Positions 34,424-47,707 of a stretch of DNA of 64,000 nt are shown piece by piece; position 1 is the stretch's first letter, and each line of letters starts with the position of its first letter. A program made the translations under genes and the position numbers. Below the pieces are notes generated by a model that saw nothing but the letters and a program-made list of their open reading frames with translations, made no database searches and had not been told where the DNA came from. The DNA comes from Nematostella vectensis (lineage: Eukaryota; Cnidaria; Anthozoa; Actiniaria; Edwardsiidae): the NCBI RefSeq assembly GCF_932526225.1, contig NC_064037.1, positions 6,988,203 to 7,052,202 on the forward strand, given 5' to 3'.

Positions 34424-37400
34424 ATGCGAAGGTCGAGGGGTCCCAACTCTAATTCTTCAAATAGCGCTAATTCCGGCGGTTCAACTGCGACGACCAATAG
34501 CTCAGCCGCCGGTACTGTACCATCTCTTTTGAAAGAACTTCATTCATTGGTCCTTCAAATACAGGTTTGTAAAAGTCCTATTTACCACTAGGAAGTGAAG
34601 ATGCCCATTTTATTTATGGTTTGTGAAAGGCATTTGTCATTGGATTATAGGAAGAGAGAAACCGCAGTGAGCATAATTTGGGCAACATTGCAAAGACGCA
34701 CGAGAAAATGAAGACAGAGGGAAAAGGTGACTGTTCTTGAGTGGGCTAGCTTTCTAGTTTAGTCATGTATTTCGACTATATGTCATATTATTTATGATGG
34801 GTTTTGGGAGTTATGTGGTGTGTTAAAAAGTGGGTGATGGTGAGGGATGGAGTAGAGGGGGGGGAGGGGGGGGGAGATTGGGGGTCAGAAGAAGGAGAAA
34901 GGAGAGTCTACCACAACCGGCTATCCTTTTTTTTCATGCTCGCTGCCTAACAACCACTCTGATTGGTGGTTTTGTCAGCTTGACATTTAAAGAAATTTTA
35001 TTTGCTTTGTTGTGTAATCTTTTGTAAAGATTATAGACATGAACAAAACTATTTTCATAACAACATAATAGTAGCCTGTCTTATACACGACCCCCTGTCT
35101 GCCTACATACATCTATAAGATTGTTTACCATTTACTTGTTTGCTGTTTGTAGTTTCATCGTACTTTAAGACCAAGCTAAGGGGTCTGTACAAGACTGCAA
35201 TGTCCGATGCGGAGGCAGAGGCTGAGTAAGTTTGTGTGGTCAAGGAACCTTCTTTTATGAAAATCCCTCCTACATTTAGAGGCAATATTCTTGGAGTATT
35301 CAAGTATTGATAGGAGTTATTGATAAATTTGAAAGGATCTCTTTATTAAGTAAAGAGTAAAAGACAATACCGTAGACCCAAATGGCTTCATTTCGGGTGA
35401 AATTTTTTTATTATGCCATTCGATGACAATAGGCACACTCTAGATATTAGCAAAAAAAAAAAACACACCAAAATCTTAAATACTCTGCCAGATATTCAAG
35501 AAAAAACAAATTTGAATGAGTGTTGCGTTATTCTAGACGGCGTCAATAATCCCATAATCCTGTTTACTTAGCTCAAAGTCCCGCGACCAACATCCAGGGA
35601 ACTTAGTTTTACTGCTTTTCCTTCTAATTTGCATACAAGCGCGTCTGTATCATTATCGACGTTTTATCCGAAATTTATCCATATTTATATCAACTTCATA
35701 AGCGTTTACTTTAAATTTTGCATAGTTGTAAACTATGCCAAGATTAAGTAAAAATTCTTGGCTTCCTTCGGAGTGTTGTCTCCGTTTTTTTAAGTTTTCC
35801 GCGCTCTTCTTTTCTTCGGTGCAAGCTCGCTTTGCTCTAGGCATCTTCCTTCATTTGCTTGGCTTACTCCGAAGAAGGCTAAGCCAGGAAGAAAGTCCAA
35901 AACAGAGAGTTGTCTCCGTTCGCGGTCTTTTTAAGTTTTCTGCGCTCTTCTCTTCTTCGGTGCAAGCTCGCTTCGGTCTAGTCATCTTCCTTCAGTTGCA
36001 CGATTAGCGCTATGACATTTAAGCGCCTAAGAGTTTTCCCGCTGCGTGACGAGCGTGCAATGTGATTGGTTGCCATCTGCGGCTCTATTTGCTCTTCGCC
36101 TGTCATTACTGTCACGCTGCCTTTAATGTTTACACAACTTCAATCCCTGATAACTCGCAATCAAATTTCACCCCATCTTACTCTAAATATGTGAATTAAA
36201 GGTACACTTCTAACCGCCCGATTCCTGCTCAACTTGGCAAGCGTCTAGTATAGATATTGTTCTGTCACACCGTGTCGCGGATGGTCAATTGATTTTTTTG
36301 CCAAGGATTTAATTAGCCCGTTGTAGCCAAAGAAGCAAAATTATTCCACGCCTAACTTTGACCCTTGATTATCAATCAACAAGGCTGTGTGACGTCAAAT
36401 GTAGACACGGAATGTCAGTTCAGTACATGACATGATATAAAGCAGGTTACGCGCTTTTGGTGTGTATAAATAATTCACATGTTTAAAAGTGGTCGATTTC
36501 GCACTTCGGACCAGGCAAAAGCACTCAAAATTAAGCACGTATAAAAAATGATTATCTTAGAAGGAAATCATTAAGCTTTAAATTGATATATAGTTTGTTG
36601 GCATTTGCTTAAATCCAACGCGAGCGATTTTGCCGGGAAGATCGGGGTATATATATATATATATATATTAAGGGGCATACCTACCTAAGCCAGTTAGGCC
36701 TGGGATTAACCAGGCGATTATGACAATTATGCTCCCAAATAACAGTACATTGCCTAAATTTGGTTGGTTGGCTTAGAGATGAAAATGGATGAAAAAGGGT
36801 AAAAGGGTGAATAGAGAACTCTCAAACTCTGAGAGGTTTTTAAGAAGATGGGATTACCACTGCCACCACAATCCTGAAATATTGATATTGGCTCTTTCCA
36901 TGTTAGCATCATCCGAAAAACTCTGGACAAGATCGCCATTATCAAAGCATTGCGCAGTGACCGGAGATCTGCCAGGGGTGGCATGTCAAGTGGCCAGGGC
37001 TATCAAGACACAGGGGAACCTAGGTAAAACGCATACTGTGCTGTAAAGGGCTTCTTAGGAAGCATGAAACACATCACCCTGAAACACCATACTCAAGAAG
37101 TTTTACACACCACAAATATCGCAGGTGACGTTTTGTCTAAAAGGTGTTGGACCATTCCATATTAATATCCAAGCACCATCTTAAAGTCCTTTGATTATGT
37201 TTAGAAGCGGTGTCTGTATGCTATTTGCATCCATATCCCACATTTTTATGAAATAATGATAAACTTTTTACATTATTATTAGGAAAGCAATGAGGCGTGG
37301 TGTCCTGATGACTATGCTGCAGCAGGCTGCGTCACAGCTCCCCATGATGATTGGCAAGTCCTCGGAAAGGTGAACAAAAGACAGTTAATAGAGACAGGTA

Positions 37401-40400
37401 GAAAGCTGTTTGTACTCAGTATAATTTATGCAGAGAATAGAAGTTCCTTTTGCTCACCCTTGTCTGATGATGTTGTGGTAGCTGTATATGCTAGGCGGTG
37501 GTAGTGGGGTAACCATATTTTCTGCAATATAAGACTTTTTTTCACTCTAGAAAATGCTTTGCCCGATACACAAAACATATTTATTAATGATGATTATTTT
37601 TTTTATCATTGTTTTTTGTTATCATTATTATCATTTTATTACTGGAGGTGTCCAGTGGTTTTTGCTAAAAGTGTGAGCTAATTACGGTTGTGCTTGGTTC
37701 TCTTTCTGCTCCTAGCCCTCCCCCTCTTTGTGGTGCTGTACCGGCTGAACCAAACTACATTGCACAACCAGGAGATCATGTGAGTCCTTTCTTTTGCTTG
37801 GGTAAATTTTCAGAATCCCAGGGGAGGGGGAATCTCATAAAAATAATGGGGGGGGGGGGGTGATCTTCAGAAAAAAACAATTTTAACTCTAAAGGATAGA
37901 TGGAACTTTTAGTGTGGTAGACATTAATGTCCAGTTGATGTTAGGTGTGATGATCCACTAGCGTGAGACCCCCAAAAGGCATTTTCCACATGATAGCTGG
38001 GTCATTCCATATGAACTCAACCAGAGGTCAAATTTATTTTTGTAATACCTCTATATGTATAAGGAACACATGCAAAATTTTAGGGTCCAACTCTAAAGGG
38101 TCTCCGAGATATGGCCTTCCCAAAATTGAGGGCTAAACGTCAGTTTATACGAATTTCAGAGCTCAATATCTTCAAAACTAACTACAGGACAGGGCTGAAA
38201 ATTACTGCTATGACTAATTCTGGTCCAGGCTTTCAGAATATGCCATCTCCTCTCTTTTTCTAGTTTTTGGCCTATCAATTATGGTTCTTTGCATAGGCGG
38301 AAATCAAAAATCCAACTTTCAGGGGTCACCCATGAGACCAAAGTGTTGAAAAAAGTTATAACTGTGCTAGATTCCTTCAATTGGGGTGCATGTCTATCTG
38401 TACTATGAGTATGGACTATCTAGAAGGCATAATATAGGAGTTAGGGAACCCGGAAAGGGCTTTCGCCTGAAAAACAAAATTTTTTTTTACCAAATTTCTG
38501 ATGGCAGGTTCACCATGTGGGCAAATACCCAAGATACAATATTTGTTAAAACCCAACCAGCTCATAACTCATTTCACTCCAGGTAGCTGCTCGTGTTAAG
38601 ACTTCAGACGGAGAAGAGCAATGGATCCTGGCTGAAATTGTATCATTTAACCCTGGAACTAACAAGTATGGAAAATTTATGCCCACGAATTTATTTGACA
38701 TACAGTGATATATCTCTTGCATCATTTAACACCCCTCCCTGCCATAGATATGATGTAGATGACATTGACGAAGAAGGAAAGAATGGCAAGGAGTAAGTAT
38801 GATTGTGATCCTCACAGAATGTTATAACCATTCAAGCGTATTGATATTTAAAATGTCATGGTATAGGGGTTTATAATTGAGCACTGGCATGTCTTAGTTC
38901 TAAGCTACCGGCCTCATTTGTTCTTGAGAACATTGTTATAAACAAGACTTAAAGTTCGATTTGTTGTGGGATGTACCTTCTAGTACAGCAAAAATCAAAA
39001 ATTAAATTTATAAGCAAAGCAGATAAGCTTGAATTGCTGTGAAATTCAATATATCCTACAATAAAAATATGGCTCAATTCTATTTTCAAAGCATCGGATA
39101 ATCATTGGATAATAATCATATTAGATAAATATCACATTGGATAATAATGGTTATACCAAAGAAGAAAGCCAGAACATCTGTGTTATGTGATTTAGATCCA
39201 GATTCTTTGGTAGCCTAATATTAATAAAGCTTGTTATTAGTTTTATTGCGTAAACTTAGTTAATCTTAATCACAACTCGTTGTATTATTTTGTGGCAAAA
39301 CAGTAATGAATGAATACATGAAGAAATGAATTTCACTTACCAGACGTCATCACCTGAGTAGACGACGGGTTGTGCCCCTCCCAAAAATGAAGGCTAACCC
39401 TCAGACCCACCCAAATGCACTGTTCAAGAAGGACCAGGTGGGTTACTAAGTCTACTACTATTCTCTTATATTTTTATTCTGTCATTTGAACAATCCCCGT
39501 TTGAACAGCACTGTCAGTAAACGGGGCAGTATATTCTTATTAGCATGAAATTTTAATGGCGATACAAAATTCAGTGTTTCAAAGTGTAGTTAATATTGTT
39601 GATGTAAGACTTGTAAAATTGGCATCAAATTGTAAATGTTATTTAAGTTCAGGCCTGTAGCCAGATTCAAAATTTCACTGAGGCAAAGCTAGCCACTGGA
39701 TGATAAATCCAACAAAAGCATGTGTTTTATCTCATACTTTTCAATTGTGAAACACTAAACATCGAAATTTTACCGAGGCGAGTGCCTCACTTGCCTCATG
39801 CAGGCTACGGCCCTGAAGTTGAATAAGGAAACATGCCAACAGTTCAAGTATGGAGATTTCCTTTCTCTGATCTTATAATGGATTTAGGTTGTAATGGCGC
39901 TGTACCCACAGACAACATGCTTCTACAAGGCTTGGATTCACGAACCACCAACTAGAGTAAGCATACCCTTAAAACAAGCCCAATGTTTTTAAAGCCTCTG
40001 TGATGAATATTGTAGTTAATTTATGCAAGTGAGATGTACATTAAAAAATGTACAGAACAGAACTGTACAGAAAATAAATCTGCTTGATTCGCCCTGAATC
40101 TCTTTTTATCCTACAAATAGGCAACATCACGTTATTACTGATAATAACGGTAATACATGGCAAACTGTATTTTCTAGGTTGACAAGGTTTTTCAAAATCC
40201 AAAATAACCCAAACAACAGTTTCAGAGTCAAACTACTAAAAAAATTCATCATGCAGTTGAAACTCTTTTTTGATTTTAGAAAAATACTCCTTATAATAAG
40301 TTGATTACAGTTAGATTCTCAACAATAGCTTCATCTCAAAAACATGCAAATCAAAGGTCATGGAAGTTTGTTTTCATGTTATAATTGTCCTTTTCTCTGG

Positions 40401-40567
40401 GTAACCTTTTATGTTTTTTTATTTGTCTTTCTGCAATCTTATCCCTCTAGCCACAAGATCACTACTCAGTGTCATTTGAAGACACCTCGTACGCTGATGG
40501 CTTTGCACCACCTCTCCACGTGCCCCAAAGATATGTGGTGGTGGTGAAAGAAACCAAGAGAAGATAA
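34424..40567 (+). CDS. SGF29: SAGA-associated factor 29 (SGF29/CCDC101), complete, 11 exons
   Basis: Exons: 34424-34564, 34651-34726, 35153-35225, 36907-37023, 37283-37369, 37716-37779, 38583-38665, 38748-38792, 39344-39437, 39888-39956, 40451-40567; 966 bp, 321 aa (human 293). All phases agree. SGF29 is a nuclear subunit of the SAGA and ATAC acetyltransferase complexes that reads H3K4me2/3 with tandem Tudor domains. The N-terminal coiled-coil region shows LLKELHSLVLQIQ and EERNRSEHNLGNIAKTHEKM. The SGF29 C-terminal tandem Tudor region shows VAARVKTSDGEEQWILAEIV, YDVDDIDEEGK, LSRRRVVPLP, ALYPQTTCFYKAWI and YSVSFEDTSYADGFAPP, ending YVVVVKETKRR. A Ser/Asn-rich N-terminus and a Gly-rich insert in exon 4 account for the extra length. 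AATAAA at 40872-40877 is a candidate polyadenylation signal. Confidence 0.95.
35653..35985 (-). other. two tandem antisense micro-ORFs with nearly the same start, in SGF29 intron 3
   Basis: On the minus strand an ATG at 35985 opens a 44-codon frame starting MTRPKRACTEEEKSAENLKR. A second ATG at 35844 opens a 63-codon frame starting MPRAKRACTEEKKSAENLKK. The shared block shows the two are a tandem duplication of about 140 bp. The products diverge after about 20 residues. Upstream sequence (about 36060-36080) contains GATTGG, an inverted CCAAT box. The family is not recognised; this could be a duplicated 5' end of another gene or a very short real gene. Confidence 0.45.
36646..36669. repeat. 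AT dinucleotide microsatellite
   Basis: An uninterrupted TA/AT run in SGF29 intron 3. Confidence 0.9.
39650..39815. mobile_element. 166-bp MITE-like element in SGF29 intron 9
   Basis: The left end CAGGCCTGTAGCC and right end GGCTACGGCCCTG are inverted with a small mismatch. Inverted similarity continues inward (AAATTT, GAGGC). AAGTT flanks both sides. A related GCATGAGGCAAGTGAGG fragment is present near 27018. No coding capacity. Confidence 0.65.
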
Positions 40568-40701
40568 ACAACAAAGATCATTTATGTAAACTATAATATA
40601 GCAGGGACCATTAAAAGTAGTACCCTTCCACCACCCCCCCCCCCCTCTCTCCCACCACCACCACAAAAGGGGCTAATTTGGTTCCTTCTATACTACTTGC
40701 A

Positions 40702-40795
40702 CTTGTATGCTGATGGCTTCGCACCACCTCTTCACATGCCCCAAAGATATGTGGTAGTGGTGAAAGAAATCAAGAGAAGATGAACAACGAAGAGT
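40702..40795 (+). repeat. partial duplicate of the SGF29 terminal exon
   Basis: 40702-40795 repeats 40486-40579 (offset 216 bp). In the exon frame it would read YADGFAPPLHMPQRYVVVV then KEIKRR and a stop (TGA rather than TAA). Differences in the coding part are all transitions: four silent and three replacing. It has no acceptor AG in the right place, so it is probably part of the 3' UTR or flank rather than an alternative exon. Confidence 0.85.
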
Positions 40796-40879
40796 ATTTC
40801 TGCTAGTTATTCCATAACTCAAACCTTCCTCTAAGTCGTATCTCTTTTTCTTCATGTACTTTTTTTTACGAAATAAATC

Positions 40880-42386
40880 TTACAGTAACCAAACAAACAA
40901 AGCACAACATACATATTTTTGACAGATAACAAAGTCAGCACATTAGGTCATAAGGACCACTGTTATTAACTAACACAGACTTCCTGACTGGGAGTATTCC
41001 CTCAAAGATTTTGCCATGCTGCTTGGCAACCTTATTTGCTTACTTTACAAAACCCTCAAGGTGGTCAAGGTAACAATAAACGAAAAGGTTTGAGGGTTTA
41101 CTCAGGGATCCAGAGCCTCCATGAGGCATGGCTTTCAAAGAAACACATAACATTAACAATACACTGCACCAAAATTTGTTTAATGTTTTTCAAGCAATGC
41201 ATAAGATATGTACATTCTTACGGATTATCGACAAAGCTAGTTAGATTGGGATGCATTTATGGAGATGAAAAGCCAGACTGAATTTTTAAAAGGAAATCAT
41301 CACATTTTAACTTTGACCCAGCCAATATGGTTGCTGTGTAATCCAGAATCCAAAATTTATTTCTTTCTCTAAAGAAGGAAGGGACTACAGTCATGGTTCT
41401 TTGGAAATGGGAGAGCTTCGGCATGTGGTCAAGGGCCAACTCGAAAAAAAAGAAAATTGGAAAAAAACGAGCCCTGTATATTTTGTTAATATTGTGCCAA
41501 GAATAAAAGCTGCAAATATCTATTATATGGTGTGTCAAGTTCTGTAAATACATGAATAGTCATTCCCCAAAATTGATAAGTGACAAAGTCAGCCAGAGCA
41601 TAATATCATTAAATATGTTTTAGCAGACTTCAAGTTCTGCAAGAAGAATACTAAATGTTGACATTTTACAAGATTTTCAATAGTGAGAACTTAACCTCAT
41701 CTGGGATGACCTAAAGCTCACATCTACATATTGACTTATTTAAAGAGATTGGTTGGACCACCAAAAAGCTAGACCTGCTAAGGGGGGGGGGGGGGGGGGG
41801 GGGGCAGGCACAGATTTCATATGCTAATGGTCTAAAGTACTGTAAGGAAAGACTTTGATAAAGAAAATACCTCTTCTTTTTATCCAATGAGCGGGTGTGA
41901 CAGTCCATGTCAATTCCTACTCCTAGCTACATGCCCCCTGCGACCCTTAGCTACGTGCCTGGCCTTGGTCCTTTCCTTGTACTGTGGAGCTAATCTATGG
42001 TATCCAGTTTATGCAGGAGTATATTTCTCATGTTAACAGCATTTCATTGCTACATATCTTCAGGTTCCTGTCACACAAATACATAGATTAGTAACCTGAC
42101 ATAGCACCAACATGAATATGAAAACCAATATTGTCATCTGATGAGCCATATACAAAAAACATGGTTACAGGTGTTGGTCATTGTTGCTTGTTAAAGACCT
42201 GGGGATTTTGCTTTGCTACCTTTCTGGTATGCGTGAGCAAGTGTTCCTGTGTGTTTTCAGCTCATTAAATTGCAATTTGTTTTGGATATCTTTTGCACAC
42301 TTAAATTGGTCTCCAACCTAGTGGTGATCAATTTGGTTAAGAGATTCTTGAAACTGGGAAATTTGAAATTAGTTGAAAAATTTGTA
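40880..42386. other. intergenic region between convergent SGF29 and IFT52
   Basis: No recognisable gene. A pure G run of about 24 bases lies near 41781-41804. If IFT52 uses the donor at 42414/42413, a short last exon could lie here, but I could not identify it. Confidence 0.5.
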
Positions 42387-45300
42387 TTAGCCACAGGGAA
42401 CAGTTCCATTTACCTGGTTGAGTTTCTTAAATTCTGCCACTTGGTGGAAGATATGATCCAGGATGTGCTTTGCATCTCTTGATTCTGCTGGCAGTTTATT
42501 AGTAACACCAAGTATATCTCCACATTCCCGTACAAAGTACTCTAGATCATCCTCTGTGCCTAGAAACAAAAACAAACAAAGGAATTGCAAATTTTTCTTG
42601 CCAAAGTATTCCAAATATTTACTATGAATGAGTATTCTGAGAACTATTGCAAACAACCCACTTTCATCAATCAAGACATGTTTTGAATTCTCTCATTGAT
42701 GGCTTAGTTGGAAGCCATCAAAGTGTGGGCCAATGAAAACTGTTTAAGACTTTCGACTGACAGAGGCCAAAATGAATTTTGTCATTCAAAAGTTATGAGA
42801 GTGAGTTTGCAGATTACTCAAATCCCAGTAAGCACAGGCATCCATACTGACATCCATACAATAATCCCATTTAACAAGGGTTAATGTAGTCTTATCTTTA
42901 CGCAACTAAACATCCCACCTTCCTGGCCACACACGGCTATGTATAATGGCTTCGGGCACAGACCCATTCCCACTCAACCCCAATCCTTTCTTCCCAGCTT
43001 CTAAAAGGTGTAGCAAAGGGGAAAGGGGACAGCCCTTAACTCTGTGTCTTCTATTGTGTGTGTGGCACACACACAGTGTCTGCTGTTTAGAAGGTAATAG
43101 TCTCAGTAAACTTGACTTTTCACTCATCCGAGTATTGTGCCGCCCATCCTTACATTTATTTGTGATTTGTGCAAGTCTGGCTTTTTCTGAAGAGAAAGCT
43201 TCATCAAGGTCAAAAAGATCCAGAGCAGGAGTAGAAAGTTCCTTGAACTGAGGTGGGAACACCTGCAAACATATGTACAAGTTTAAAGCAGATTCCAAAC
43301 AAACAAAAAGCCCAAAGTTTTTAGGCTTGTGTGTCATGATATATTATATGATTTTTAGCTGATGGCTAATAATGAACCAAAAGTCTCATTAAAAAAAGGA
43401 ATCCAAAAAATTACAATTATCACAGATAGTTCTAGTAGCTTGGATTGTTTGAGACAACAATAAAATATAAAACATGGTGCTTCAAACCAAAGTAGACCAC
43501 AGGGGAAGGAAATAGTGGTGTTTTTTTTACTTTTTGAGTACAGTGTTAGGAGTAGTTTGTGAACTTACCGCTGGTTGTAGAGGTGGGAGAGGCGTCTCAA
43601 ACTGGGGAGCAATTAGTTGAAGTGGCTCATGCTTACAATGTAGCTCCTCAAATGACCTAAAGACAACAAGAAACATAATACATCAACAAACTGTTATTCT
43701 GTAATAACATCATTGAGACCCCCACTCAGTATGGCTAGAATAAACCCATACACATAGTACTAGTGTCTCTAGAACTTACTTGATGACATCTGGTACCACG
43801 CTAGTGTCCAACTTGTGCAACTCATCATCAAAAAGTTTGGAAAAGTCTCTTGGAATCTAAAAATTCATCATGCATCTGAATCAACTCACACAAATAGAAA
43901 TCCTTTCCTTGTGCTGTTTTAATGCTGTTCTAAATTGCCCTAAATTGCCAGCAAACAAGGGAACACGCAACATTTAAATCAATATTTTACCTCGTCTCCC
44001 TCCTGTAAACACACACGTAACCTCTCAGCCATCTTTGCAGTGTCAGGAATAAAATGGTAATCTGAAATCTTAAATGCAAATAAATGAGCACATATAGAAA
44101 TATTAAAAAAAAACTTTCTACAAGATTCAGATCAACAATTGTTACTGAATACTGTATATACCTCTGGATCCTCAGCATCTATGCTGTTGAGCTGGATGTC
44201 ATTTGTTGTCAACCATTGGAAAATCACATCCTGCAATGTTGAAATATATTACGTCAAATAGAGAACAACATAAAAGATCAAGCTTGGATCTTTAACTACC
44301 CATCTGAGTTGCTGTATACAGCTTAAGGGGAGGTCCTTAACCACATACAGACTTTTGCATGGCACTGCAAATCAAAGGGCTTGAGTTTTTGTCTGACTCT
44401 TGTACTAGCCTTACAGAAAAATTTCATCTGGTGCAAAGTCCTGCCTTTCCCTAAAGTTAAACTTTTTTCTAAATCCATTGAAGATCCAGAAAATTTCCAG
44501 AAAAAAAAATAGATAAAAAGCTTCATAACGCTGTCAATGAGTATTAATATGGAGAGTTTATGAGTATAAAGGGAATAATGAACAAAGTGAACTTTGATTA
44601 ATGGTTGACAGCATTTGGTACAGACACTCTTTCATACCATGCCTATTGCTGTTCTGCCATAAAAAAAGAGAAAGTTAGTTACCTGTACTTTGGAATTTTC
44701 CTCTTTGTCTAAATACTGATCACTAAATATGTGAACAGAACCCAGCACTGCAAGCTTGCCTTTAGAGAACTATAAAATAAGAGTCACAATACAAGTTATA
44801 AATAACTGTGGTAGATACACAAATTTGTCGTCTGTCATTGTTTAATACATTTTTCTCACTCCTTCTTTTCGGATGGTGACCCACCCCGCCTTAAAAAAGG
44901 CAAATATTTAAATCCAAACATTTAGCCTTCCCCCACCCCCTAAAAAGGAAAAAACACTAAAATCTCTTGCTCAACCTAGCCATTGTAAAGCTGTCAAATT
45001 GCTAGACAATGGTTCACTAATAAATAGCTGATCTTTTTGTCAGTTCTCACACAGCCCAATCTAGTTGTAGATAGCCACAATGTCTAAACGTGTAAATCTT
45101 GTAACATTGCCTAGTGTACCTTTGGAGAGTGAAAGGCACAAATAGGTCTGTTGAGTGGAAATGAAACACTCCCTGTAGAGAGGACGCATGTGGCTGGACG
45201 CACCACATTCAAGGTGGCACCATATGGGTATACAAATGACAGCGACCTGCAAGTACAATTTAGATGAAGCAAAATCAGGAATCTTTTAAAAACACAACAT

Positions 45301-47707
45301 TTTTAATTATTAAAAGATGGGATACTCTATAGAGGATACCTCATGTATAAAATACAAGCCATGCTTACTTTCCGAGGTCATGAGAGTCTGCATCAGTAGT
45401 TCCTGGCACATACTTTCCTGCTGCTCTGTTGATTTCTCTGAAACCAAGAAGACCAATTAATTTCAGCTAAGTCAAATTGTACTTAAAATACACTGTTTTG
45501 AGCCTCAAATTGCAATTGTACATATAAAACACTATGGTTTAACTCTTATCATAACAGCAAGAAATGCCTGCTAGCAAAACACATGCTCTAATTGGTTGTA
45601 TGCTACAGTATTCTTTGTTGTTGTAGTTTTCATGCATGCACTGTTTATGAAAGATCTTTTTTGTTATTGATAAAGAAAATGCATATTTGATATTACTGCA
45701 CACAACTAAGTACTACAATCATTTTTCTTGCTGTATAAAAGTATATCTTGTTTCATTTTTGTGTGCCCTTTAATAATCTGCATTGACATCACTGTGTACC
45801 ATGAACAGTCATGCAACTTAACTCCTTTTTTGTTTATGACACCTGTGATGTCATCTGTGGATTTTTAGAGGACATATGCATGCAAAATGAGATATATCTG
45901 TTTCAAACAACAACAAATGTGTTTATAACACACTGTGATATCGTTGTCAAGTCTAATGAAAGGACAGACAATATACAGCGGTTGATAATTTGTTTAACCC
46001 ATCCACCTTCATATTTCTTACCTGTTAAGAACTCCATTTGACACAAGCACTTCTTTTGGATGGAAGTATTTGTAGTATACAGTCCTAACCACTGAGTCTA
46101 TGTAGAAACAGCAAATGGGGAATAAACAAAAAATTGAAAATGAACATTAAAAAAGATAAATATGTTGTGTACAGGCATGAAAATCTCACTTTCTTTAATA
46201 TCAATAATATTTTAGAATACTGGCCTCTCACCTTGAATAGTTAATGCTAACTGCAGGTTCGACAACTTAACAATTTTGTTGTTATTTTGTTCTTGTTGTT
46301 AAATTCAGATATCTAACATTTGCTTACTAATTAACAAGTACAAAAAATTGGTAAGAAAATAAGTATTCTCTGATAAAATGGAGAGGGAGGGAGAGACAAC
46401 TCACCATTATTGACCATGATCCCATAGTCTTCCAACAAAAAGTTGATGTTGGTGTCAAACCTCATCTCGCCCCCTTCTCCCATTAACACCAACACATTTC
46501 CACCACCCTCTAGATACTGCTTGATGGCATCAAACTTAACAAACAAAAAATAAGGACAATTACGTTAAGGTTGGCTCTTGTATATTACTGTATACTACTT
46601 TATATTACTGTACTGTTGGTTCTGGATACTTGGAGATACAAATAAATTTATGAGAACATTACAATAGGGTAGAAACATGCCTATCATGTGTGAAAAAGGA
46701 GGCTTTTTGGGAACATTGTTTTCCATTAAGTTAATACTTACCTCCACAGCAGTAAACTTTTTCCTTGGGCCGCCAAATACAAGGACTTTAGCTGATGAAA
46801 TCTTGTCTAGACTCAATTCATCTTTGTTGCTGCAAAACAAAACAATTTTAGTGCCTAGTGTTTTTTATTATGCTTCATAATAACAACAACAATAATATAA
46901 CAAAACAGCAAAACAACATTGATAATAATAGAGACTCACACAATAATTTTCCAGTTGGATCTTAACTTTCTCACAAGTGATTTAAAGCCGTTGTTTGGGT
47001 TGAAAAGTTCTGCTTTAGATGCATTGAATATGATGGTATTACTCTGTTGATTTTCCATGGCGGTGTCCTGTGCAAGAAAAAAATAATTATGATGACAATA
47101 CGAAAGATATCCAAAAGACACGAACAAGTAGTTATTATACTGTAAATTTAAATTCAGATCACACTTCTTTCTGAAAGAAACCTCCTTACCATAAGTGCTA
47201 CAATTTCAAAGTAACTACAAAATCGACGTTGTCATGGCATAAATTCTAAATGTCACAAAAATGGACAACGTGCAGCCATCTTTACGAATCATCTCATCAT
47301 GTATAGTAGAGGTTTATACTTGCACTTGGGAAAGCGTTTAACTTAACTCTGACCCTGTCACAACTATAGCTTATATACTATAACCTATAGACTTTTCCAA
47401 GAAACAAAAAACACTGAACAAGTTCTACGAAATTTGTTACATAGCGGCTAAAATCTGTCTAAAATAAGACCTAAACAACATAGCAACCTAGATAAACAAC
47501 GAAGTATCATAAATAAAGCTCGGGAAGTTTACAAAGTTACTCGAGATTCGTATTTTGCCGACAGCAGTTAGACGATGAAGCAGTAAAAATGCATTTAACA
47601 GGTCAGTCTTGACTCTTTAGAAACAAAATCAAGTTGTTTTTTATGCTGTTTTTAGCTCAACTTACCTGGTTTCGCGTTCCAGGCGCCATATTTTCATCTC
47701 GAGTCAT
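42387..47707 (-). CDS. IFT52: intraflagellar transport protein 52 (IFT52), 14 exons
   Basis: Exons (minus): 47666-47707, 46940-47067, 46742-46829, 46405-46534, 46022-46097, 45369-45437, 45120-45246, 44683-44769, 44162-44230, 43991-44068, 43780-43856, 43569-43656, 43154-43262, 42387-42559; 446 aa (human 437). IFT52 is a core IFT-B subunit needed to build cilia. Conserved stretches include NNGFKSLVRKLRSNWKI, MGEGGEMRFDTNINFLLEDY, YYKYFHPKEVLVSNGVLNR, FVYPYGATLNVVRPAT, LSTGSVSFPLNRPI, DLFDLDEAFSSEKARLAQIT and YFVRECGDILGVTNKLP. Two points are open. Translation may begin at 47707 in the first exon or at 47058, which aligns with the human start. The last exon either reads through to a stop at 42387 or splices at 42414 (CAG|GTAAAT) to an unseen exon. 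Confidence 0.95.

Noticed and set aside
41600-41660. Candidate last exon of IFT52 (TTGCAG acceptor on minus strand)
   Set aside because: The encoded residues do not resemble the expected IFT52 tail, so I could not support it.
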